The notes below the pieces were generated by a model. That model was not told where the DNA came from and did not search any database. It worked only from the letters and a program-made list of their open reading frames with translations. Shown here piece after piece: positions 12,464 through 19,834 of a stretch of DNA of 19,834 nucleotides. The stretch is taken from assembly GCF_049514155.1 (NCBI RefSeq), contig NZ_JBEKVH010000064.1, forward strand, positions 1 through 19,834, in the 5' to 3' direction. This DNA is from Roseiarcus sp049514155. Its GTDB lineage: Bacteria > Pseudomonadota > Alphaproteobacteria > Rhizobiales > Beijerinckiaceae. The translations under genes were made by a program, and so were the position numbers. Numbering within the stretch: position 1 is the stretch's first letter; each line of letters opens with the position of its first letter.

Positions 12464-13549
12464 TCAGCCCAGCTTGCCTTCGATGCCTTGGACCAGCCAT
12501 TGCAGACCGGCGAGCGTGCCGTCGTCCATCACCTGACCGGCGGGCAGCTTGGCCGCGCCGCTTTGATCGACCAGCGGGCCGACGAAGATCTTGTTCTTGC
12601 CCGACGTGATGTCGTCGACCGTCTGCTGCGCCAGCGCCTTGACGTCGTCGGGCATGTTGGCGAACGGCGACATCTTCAACATGCCGGCGGCGAAGCCGCC
12701 CCAGACGTCTTCGCTCTTCCATGTGCCGTCGATCACCGCCTGGATGCGCTTGATGTAGTATGGGCCCCAGACGTTGACGTTGGCCGTCAGCTCGGTCTTC
12801 GGCGCGAACTTGGCCATGTCGGTTGCTTCGCCGAAGGCGAGAACGCCGCGGCTCTCCGCCACCTGCAGCGGCGTCGGCGAATCGGTGTGCTGGGTGATGA
12901 TGTCGCAACCCTGGTCGATCAGCGCCTTGGCGGCGTCGCCCTCCTTGCCCGGGTCGTACCAGGAATTGATCAGGATGAACTTCAACCGCGCCTTGGGGTT
13001 GACGCTCTGCATGCCGAGCATGAAGGCGTTCATGCCCTGCACGACTTCCGGCACGGCGATCGAGCCGACATAGCCGGCGACGCCGCTCTTGGACAGCTTG
13101 CCGGCGATCACGCCCTGGACGAAGCGGCCTTCGTAAAAGCGGATGTTGTAGGTCGAGACGTTGGCGGCGCGCTTGTAGCCGGTGCAATGCTCGAACATCA
13201 CCGCCGGATATTTCTTCGCCACCGACAGCGTGTAGTTCATGTAGCCGAACGAGGTGGTGAAGACGATCTTGCAGCCTTTGGCGGCGAGATCGGCGATGAC
13301 GTGCTCGGAATCCGGCCCTTCGGGAACATTCTCGACGTAGACCGTCTTCACCGCGCCGCCGAAGTGGTCCTCGGCCTCTTTGCGCGCGACGTCGTGCTGG
13401 TAGGTCCAGCCGAAGTCGCCGACCGGTCCGAGATAGACGAAGCCGGCCTTGAGCGGTTCCGCGGCGGCGAGCCCGCTCGGCGCGAAGGGGGCCGCAGCGG
13501 CGGCGACCAGCCCGCCGCCGAGCAGCTTGTTGAATGACCGACGATCCAT
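12464..13549 (-). CDS. BMP-family ABC transporter substrate-binding protein
   Basis: Periplasmic binding protein of 361 residues for a BMP/PnrA-type ABC importer, a family that in characterised cases binds purine or other nucleosides. The N terminus MDRRSFNKLL followed by an Ala-rich hydrophobic stretch and an AAA cleavage region is a likely Tat signal (RR at 3-4), ending near residue 30. The mature part opens with LKAGFVYLGPVGDFGWTYQHD, typical of BMP proteins, and continues with SFGYMNY, EHCTGYK, and INSWYDPGKE. Start ATG 13549 is backed by AGGAG 6 bases upstream. It is the last gene of the minus-strand cluster, but 170 bp after the second permease, and may be additionally transcribed on its own since binding proteins are needed in excess. 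Ligand not certain. Confidence 0.92.
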   Translation of the reverse strand: MDRRSFNKLLGGGLVAAAAAPFAPSGLAAAEPLKAGFVYLGPVGDFGWTYQHDVARKEAEDHFGGAVKTVYVENVPEGPDSEHVIADLAAKGCKIVFTTSFGYMNYTLSVAKKYPAVMFEHCTGYKRAANVSTYNIRFYEGRFVQGVIAGKLSKSGVAGYVGSIAVPEVVQGMNAFMLGMQSVNPKARLKFILINSWYDPGKEGDAAKALIDQGCDIITQHTDSPTPLQVAESRGVLAFGEATDMAKFAPKTELTANVNVWGPYYIKRIQAVIDGTWKSEDVWGGFAAGMLKMSPFANMPDDVKALAQQTVDDITSGKNKIFVGPLVDQSGAAKLPAGQVMDDGTLAGLQWLVQGIEGKLG

Positions 13550-13719
13550 GCGTTACTCCTGCTAGTCCATGTTCCGACCCGACGACAGGCGTCGCCTGCC
13601 GCCCCCGCCTTGCGGTTCGAACAAGCAAGCCGCAGGCCATGGAATGAGAACATAGCCGAGGCCTCGGCGCCTAATCTATGGGCGCAAAGCAGAAAAAGCA
13701 GGCGCCTCGCCGACGCGAC
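13550..13719. other. spacer between permease 2 and binding-protein genes
   Basis: 170 bp without a gene. It has a perfect 14-bp palindrome (GCCGAGGCCTCGGC, 13655-13668) and GGCGCCT / AGGCGCC arms at 13666-13672 and 13700-13706 enclosing an A-rich stretch (AGCAGAAAAAGCA). In the minus direction this could be an attenuating hairpin or hold a promoter for the binding-protein gene. Confidence 0.35.
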
Positions 13720-14643
13720 TCAGGCGCCGACGGCGAAAGACTTGCCCAGGCACGCCGGCTGGTTGAGGCGGATGCGGCGGCGGTCGCGCGAGATGATCGC
13801 CAGCACGACCACGGTGACGACATAGGGCAGCGCCGAAATCAGCGGCGAGGGAATCGGCACCCCGACGCCCTGGACGTAGAGCGACAGGTACATGATCGAG
13901 CCGAACAGATAGGCGCCGCCGACCAGCCAGCCCGGCCGCCAGGTCGCGAACACCACCAGCGCCAGCGCGATCCAGCCGCGGCCGGCGGTCATGTTCTCCG
14001 CCCACAGCGGGCTGTAGGCGAGCGACATGTAGCCGCCGGCGAGCCCGGCCATCGCCCCGCCGAACAGGGTCGCGCCGAAGCGGATGCGATTGACCGAATA
14101 GCCGATCGCGTGCGCGGCGTCGTGCGAATCGCCGACCGCGCGCAGCACCAGGCCGCCGTGGGTGCGATTGAGGAACCAGGCGACCGCGGCGAGAATGGCG
14201 AACGAGCCGTAGACGAGCGCGTCCTGGCCGAACAGCGTCGGCCCGAAGAAGGGAAGGTCGGACAGGCCGGGGATCGTCAGCTTCGGCAGCACCGGCCCCT
14301 TGATGCCGACGTAGGCCGCGCCGGCCAGCGAGCTGAAGCCGCGGCCGAAGATGGTCAGCGCCAGGCCGGCGGCGGTCTGGTTGCTGAGCAGGATCAGCGT
14401 CAGCACGGCGAAGATCGCGGCGAGCGCGGCGCCGCCGAAGGTCGCCGCGACGACGCCGAGCGCGGCGCTGTCCGTATAGTAGCCGGCGATAAAGCCGGTG
14501 ACCGCGCCGACCAGCATCATCCCTTCGACGCCGAGGTTGAGCACGCCGGACCGCTCGGTGACGAGCTCGCCGGTCGCCGCCAGCAGCAGCGGCGTCGCGG
14601 CGGCCATGACGCTGACGACGAAGCTGGTGAGGAAGAAGATCAT
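13720..14643 (-). CDS. BMP-type ABC transporter permease 2
   Basis: Inner-membrane permease of 307 residues with about eight to nine hydrophobic segments. The LNLGVEGMM motif (residues 35-43) is the hallmark of the second permease of BMP/ribose-like importers (BPD_transp_2 family), and GAMAGLAGGYMSLAYSPLW (about 220-238) matches its cytoplasmic coupling region. The ATG at 14643 overlaps the TGA of the preceding permease by one base (TGATG), a clear sign of translational coupling, so longer upstream frames are ignored. It pairs with permease 1 to form the translocation channel, powered by the two-domain ATPase. It is highly conserved in the order ATPase, permease 1, permease 2, which supports one operon. 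Confidence 0.93.
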   Translation of the reverse strand: MIFFLTSFVVSVMAAATPLLLAATGELVTERSGVLNLGVEGMMLVGAVTGFIAGYYTDSAALGVVAATFGGAALAAIFAVLTLILLSNQTAAGLALTIFGRGFSSLAGAAYVGIKGPVLPKLTIPGLSDLPFFGPTLFGQDALVYGSFAILAAVAWFLNRTHGGLVLRAVGDSHDAAHAIGYSVNRIRFGATLFGGAMAGLAGGYMSLAYSPLWAENMTAGRGWIALALVVFATWRPGWLVGGAYLFGSIMYLSLYVQGVGVPIPSPLISALPYVVTVVVLAIISRDRRRIRLNQPACLGKSFAVGA

Positions 14644-15726
14644 CAGGCCGCTCCCGCCGTCTCGCTGCGCCGCGCCGGCAGGCGGACGCGGAAATTGATC
14701 AGGATGTCGCAGGCCAGCAGCAGGAACAGCAGCACGCCCTGGAAAATGCCGGTGACGGCGTTGGGCAGGCCGAGGTCGATCTGCGCCGCGTCGCCGCCGA
14801 GATAGGAGAGCGCCAGCAGCAGGCCGGCGAAAATCGCGCCGATCGGATGCAGGCGGCCGAGGAAGGCGACGATGACCGCGGTGAAGCCGTAGCCGGGCGA
14901 GATGTCGGTCGTCAGCTGGCCGATCGGCCCGGTCACCTCGAACATGCCGGCGAGGCCGGCGAGCCCGCCGCTGACCAGCATCGCCACCCAGATCAGCCGC
15001 TTTTCGCTGAAGCCGGCGAAGCGCGCGGCGCGCGGCGCCTCGCCGACGACGCGCAGCTGGAAGCCGAGCGTCGAGCGCGACATCAGCGCCCACACCGCGA
15101 CCGCCGCCAGCGGCGCGACGAGGCAACCGAGATGGACGCCGGAGCCGGCGACCAGGATCGGCGTCGTCGCCGCGTCCGGAAACATCGCCGTCTGCGGGAA
15201 GCCGAAGCCCTGCGGGTCCTTCCACGGCCCGGTGACGAGATAGATCAGCAGATATTGCGCGACATAGGTCGCCATCAGGCTGGAGAGGATCTCGTTGACG
15301 TTGAGCGAGGTGCGCAGCCACGCCGTCAGCGCCGCCGTCGCCGCGCCGCCGATCACGCCGGCGATGATCACAGCCGGATAGAGGATCGGCGCCGGCAGGC
15401 CGGGCAGCGCCAGCGCGATGCCGCCGGCTGAGATCGCGCCGACGGTGAACTGGCCCTCGCAGCCGATGTTCCACACCGAGGCGCGGTAGCAGAGCGCGAG
15501 CCCCGCCCCCATCATGATCAGCGGCGCCGCCTTGACCGCGAGCGCAGACAGGCCGCCGGTCTGCACCAGCGGCGCGACGAGGAAGGTGTAGACCGCCGTG
15601 ACGGGCGGTTTGCCCATCGCCAGGAACATCGCGCCGGAGACGACGATGGTGAGAACGACCGCCAACACTGGCGACGCGTAGGTCCAGAACGGCGACGGGT
15701 TGCCGCGCGGAACGAGACGAATGCCC

Positions 15727-15734
<8 letters not shown>
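14643..15734 (-). CDS. BMP-type ABC transporter permease 1
   Basis: Inner-membrane permease of 363 residues and about ten hydrophobic segments. The motif YRASVWNIGCEGQFTVGA (about residues 83-100) corresponds to the NIGAEGQ motif of the first permease in BMP importers, with C replacing the usual A. LNVNEILSSLMATY (about 142-155) and SGGLAGLAGMFEVTG (about 260-274) are also family segments. ATG at 15734 overlaps the end of the ATPase gene by 8 bases and its stop overlaps the start of permease 2 by 1 base, so the three genes are tightly coupled. The short basic N terminus (MREGIRLVPRG) before the first helix is normal. Confidence 0.93.
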
Positions 15735-17280
<1,546 letters not shown>

Positions 17281-17520
17281 TTCGCCGCGCGCCTCTTTCG
17301 TTCGTCCTGCGTTCCGTCCGTCTGGCGCGTGCAAGTTCCGGGCCCAGCCACAGCGGCCTCGCGCTCCTCTTTTTGCGCCCGCAAATCCTCGCACGCCCCG
17401 GCCGTTCCGCCAAGCGGACAAGCGCGAACGCTCCCGTCCCGACCGAACCTGGGAAGTTTGACGCAACTTAGCCGATCGCCCACGCGTCGGGAAAGGGCGC
17501 GAGGGGCGGCCAGAGCCTGG
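17281..17520. promoter_or_regulatory. leader region of the BMP transporter cluster
   Basis: 240 bp between the ATPase start and the stop of the upstream nucleotidase, both on the minus strand. It must hold the promoter of the transporter cluster. I see only a small TCCGC/GCGGA hairpin around 17408-17421 and no clear promoter or riboswitch. Open frames across it have no start signal or domain. Confidence 0.3.
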
Positions 17521-18282
17521 CTATTCGGCCGCCAGCGGCCGCGCGCGCGGCGCGGCGAGCCGATCGTTGACCTGCTCGAGGAAGCCGGCGAGATCGTCGG
17601 TGACGAAGTCGACGTAGCCGGCGCCGCGCCCTTCGCCGTCGGCGGCGTCGCGATCGTCGCGCTGGCCGGCGCGCGGCGCGACCAGAACCGTCGTCATGCC
17701 GCGCGCCTTCGGCGTCTCCAGGTTCTTGGCGATGTCCTCGAACATCGCCGCGCCGGCGGGATCGACGCCGTAGCGGTCGAAGAACGCCTCATAGGCGCGC
17801 GCGGCGGGCTTGGGCGTGAGGCCCGAGGCGACGATGTCGAACGCGTCCTCGAACAGACCGTCGAGACCGAGCTCGGCGACGGTGCGAAGCGCGTGGTCGC
17901 GCGAGCCGTTGGTGAAGATCAGCCGGCGACCCGGCAGCCGCCCGATCTCACGCGCCAGCCGCGCGTCGCGGGCGAGCCCGGAACGGTCGACATCGTGGAC
18001 GAATTCGAGGAAGGGGCCAGGGTCGATCGCCGATTCCTCGACCAGCCCGCGCAAGGTCGTGCCGTGGCGATGGTAGTAGAAGCGCTGCAACGCGCGCGCC
18101 GACAGGCCGTCGAGCCCGGTCAACGCGGCGAGATAGAGCGTGACGCGCTGGTTGATCTGCGGCCACAGACCGCAATCGGACGGATAGAGCGTGTTGTCGA
18201 GGTCGAACACCCAGGTCGAGACGCGGCCGAACTTGCTCAGCAAGTCCGTCTCGAAGCTCTTGTGCAGGGGGACCAGGGTCAT
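17521..18282 (-). CDS. pyrimidine 5'-nucleotidase (HAD superfamily)
   Basis: A 253-residue HAD phosphatase. Motif I DLDNTLYP starts at about residue 27 (nucleophile D27, acid D29), motif II is FTNGS (about 128-132), motif III is KPAARAY (about 167-173) and motif IV FEDIAKNL (about 191-198). DLDNTLYP plus FEDIAKN is the signature of the Sdt1/TIGR01993-type pyrimidine 5'-nucleotidases, which dephosphorylate UMP/CMP-like nucleotides. The small helical cap domain lies between motifs I and II. ATG 18282 is the natural start. It is 240 bp upstream of the BMP importer on the same strand, in keeping with a nucleotide/nucleoside salvage neighbourhood, though Rhizobiales carry this gene in other contexts too. 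Confidence 0.88.
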   Translation of the reverse strand: MTLVPLHKSFETDLLSKFGRVSTWVFDLDNTLYPSDCGLWPQINQRVTLYLAALTGLDGLSARALQRFYYHRHGTTLRGLVEESAIDPGPFLEFVHDVDRSGLARDARLAREIGRLPGRRLIFTNGSRDHALRTVAELGLDGLFEDAFDIVASGLTPKPAARAYEAFFDRYGVDPAGAAMFEDIAKNLETPKARGMTTVLVAPRAGQRDDRDAADGEGRGAGYVDFVTDDLAGFLEQVNDRLAAPRARPLAAE

Positions 18283-18575
18283 GGCGAAACAGTCGACGAG
18301 CCCCGCGACGGGCGCGCCCGACGCGGCTCACTGGACAAAAAAGCGGAGCTTCGAAGAGGTCGACGACGCTCGCCCCGGCGGGGCCGAAAGACGCCGTCGG
18401 GAGTCGCTTTAACCATCCCCCGCGGCGGGCCGCAAGCCCCCGCCGCCGATACGACTCTCGTTCCTAGACGAGGAAGATTGCGAAACCATGTCGGCGCGAG
18501 CGCGGGCGGCACGCCGCTTGCGGCCAATCGGCGATGGCGGTCCGCGGCCGCCCCGGCTGGAGATTCTGTCCCGGA
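18283..18575. other. divergent spacer between nucleotidase and sugar transferase
   Basis: 293 bp without a convincing gene; it must contain the promoters of both flanking genes. A GC-rich imperfect hairpin (CGGCGGGC...GCCCCCGCCG) occupies about 18423-18447 and a more A+T-rich patch (CTCGTTCCTAGACGAGGAAGATTG) starts near 18457, cited here by position rather than as a motif. No promoter consensus could be assigned. Confidence 0.3.
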
Positions 18576-19834
18576 ATGGCGCACGCGCACGCCCAATTCG
18601 ACCGCCCGGAAGGCGGGCCGGCCAAGGCGCGGACGCGATTGGCCGCGCGTCGGCCGGCGCGGGACCGCGCACGGCGTTTCGCCGGCCGGCTCGCCGCCGC
18701 CTTCCCCTATCTCGCCGCCCTGGCCGACGCCTTGGCTATTTTTGCCGCCGCGGCGGCCTCGGCCGCCCTCTATCAGGTCGTCACCCTCGGGCGGATGCCG
18801 GAGGTCGAGGCCGCGACGACGGTCGGCCTCGTCGTCGCCGCAATCGTCGTCGTCGTGGCGTCCGAGCGCGGCCAGTACCGGCGCGACGGCTACGCAACGC
18901 GCGGCGGCCAGTTCGCCCGCGCCCTGGCGGCGTGGAACTTCGCCTTCCTCTGCGCCTTGGCGCTGCTGTTCGCCACCCGCACCAGCGCGATCTATTCGCG
19001 CGGCGCGGTCGGCGTGTTCTACCTAGCCGGCTTTCTCGCCCTGTTCGGCGTACGCCGCCTGCTGGTGGCCCTGGTCGAGCGCGCCGAACTGGCCGGCTGG
19101 GTCGCGCCGCGCCGCGTCGTCGTCGTCGGCCTCGAAGACGCTTTGGCGCTCAATGCGCCGCACGTCGACGCACGCGCCGACCGGCTGGAGATCGCCGCGA
19201 CGATCGTGCTGCGCGACAGCCCCGCCAGCCTCGCCGACGACCTCGCGCTGGCCGCCGCGACCGTACGCATGCTGCGCCCCGACGACGTCTATCTGGTCGT
19301 GCCGTGGGCGCGCGCCGAACTGGTCGAAGCCTGCGTCGACGCCTTCCTGCGCACGCCGACCGAAATCCATCTCGGCGGCGAGGCGCTGCTCGACCGGTTC
19401 AAGGACGCGCGCGTCGTCGCGATCGGCCCGAGCGCCGGGCTGGCGCTGACCCGGCCGCCGCTGACCCGCCTGCAGCAGGCGGAGAAGCGCGCGTTCGATC
19501 TCGTCGTCGCTTCGCTCGGCTTGGTCCTGCTCGCGCCGTTCTTCGTCCTGGTCGCGCTGGCGATCCGGCTCGAGAGTCCGGGGCCGGCGCTGTTCCGCCA
19601 GACGCGCTACGGCTTCAACCAGGAGCCGTTCCGCATCTTCAAGTTCCGCACCATGCGCGCGCTCGAGGACGGCGCGACGGTCAAGGCGGCGACGCGCAAC
19701 GATCCGCGCGTCACCCGCATCGGCGCGTTGCTCAGGCGCACCAGCGCCGACGAGCTGCCGCAGCTTCTCAACGTCGTCGCCGGCGACATGTCGATCGTCG
19801 GGCCGCGGCCGCAGGCGATGGCGCACGACCAGCT
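18576..19834 (+). CDS. polyprenyl-phosphate sugar-1-phosphate transferase (exopolysaccharide priming), partial
   Basis: The first about 419 residues of an inner-membrane enzyme that would transfer a sugar-1-phosphate to undecaprenyl phosphate, the first step of an exopolysaccharide or O-antigen repeat unit. Four N-terminal hydrophobic segments (about residues 45-165) and a nucleotide-fold-like middle domain starting at RRVVVVG (about 178) precede the catalytic Bac_transf domain: KRAFDLVVASLGLVLLAP (about 305-322), SPGPALFRQTRYG, FKFRTMR, and DELPQLLNV...GDMSIVGPRP near the edge. This layout matches WbaP/PssY/ExoY-like initiating transferases. ATG 18576 is preferred, with a GGAG at 18559 region and GGA directly before it. 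The C-terminal end is cut by the window; any downstream polysaccharide cluster would lie beyond. Confidence 0.92.
   Translation, partial: MAHAHAQFDRPEGGPAKARTRLAARRPARDRARRFAGRLAAAFPYLAALADALAIFAAAAASAALYQVVTLGRMPEVEAATTVGLVVAAIVVVVASERGQYRRDGYATRGGQFARALAAWNFAFLCALALLFATRTSAIYSRGAVGVFYLAGFLALFGVRRLLVALVERAELAGWVAPRRVVVVGLEDALALNAPHVDARADRLEIAATIVLRDSPASLADDLALAAATVRMLRPDDVYLVVPWARAELVEACVDAFLRTPTEIHLGGEALLDRFKDARVVAIGPSAGLALTRPPLTRLQQAEKRAFDLVVASLGLVLLAPFFVLVALAIRLESPGPALFRQTRYGFNQEPFRIFKFRTMRALEDGATVKAATRNDPRVTRIGALLRRTSADELPQLLNVVAGDMSIVGPRPQAMAHDQ

Noticed and set aside
12405..13640. Minus-strand frame of 411 residues overlapping the binding-protein gene
   Set aside because: Arg-rich out-of-frame translation of the BMP gene; the true frame has a Tat signal and family motifs.

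Overview
The window is about 19.8 kb of very GC-rich chromosomal DNA from an alphaproteobacterium, most likely of the Hyphomicrobiales (Rhizobiales). The assignment rests on gene content and synteny: ispH and thrB on the same strand, a plant-type glutamate-cysteine ligase, the J-domain/lipoprotein/pdxH block, a NUDIX/TIGR02301-type pair, and short intergenic palindromes of a kind common in this order. No rRNA, tRNA, CRISPR array, transposase or phage gene was recognised. The genus cannot be given from sequence alone.

Layout. Positions 1-3509 hold the 5' part of homoserine kinase (thrB, minus), an EamA-family exporter (plus), a MazF-like toxin with an AbrB-type antitoxin (minus) and ispH (minus). 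The exporter and the toxin-antitoxin pair sit between ispH and thrB, which are often adjacent in relatives. A MATE efflux protein (3680), a DUF937/YidB-like protein (5090), glutamate-cysteine ligase (5906) and a tiny secreted histidine-rich protein (7421) follow on the plus strand and end at a strong intrinsic terminator (7689-7732). A class B J-domain co-chaperone and a small lipoprotein run on the minus strand, divergent from pdxH. A NUDIX hydrolase overlaps a TIGR02301-like exported protein by four bases. An isoprenylcysteine-methyltransferase-like membrane protein and a nucleoside deaminase are divergent.

From 17280 down to 12464 a four-gene minus-strand cluster encodes a BMP-family ABC importer: two-domain ATPase, two permeases and a Tat-type binding protein. 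A HAD pyrimidine 5'-nucleotidase lies upstream and the deaminase converges on it, so this stretch looks like nucleoside uptake and salvage. The window ends inside a polyprenyl-phosphate sugar-1-phosphate transferase.

The most unusual signals are three. First, a 144-nt element (2264-2407) upstream of the toxin-antitoxin pair has a long stem that closes exactly onto three adjacent triloop hairpins, giving a cloverleaf with no unpaired junction base. Second, the MazF-like toxin frame has no stop at its expected end and stays open deep into the antisense strand of eamA. Third, the secreted protein at 7421 carries 30 histidines in 76 residues. Three copies of one palindrome (649-676, 12340-12365, 12424-12449) and a second palindrome type (2502-2524) are repeat elements in intergenic DNA.
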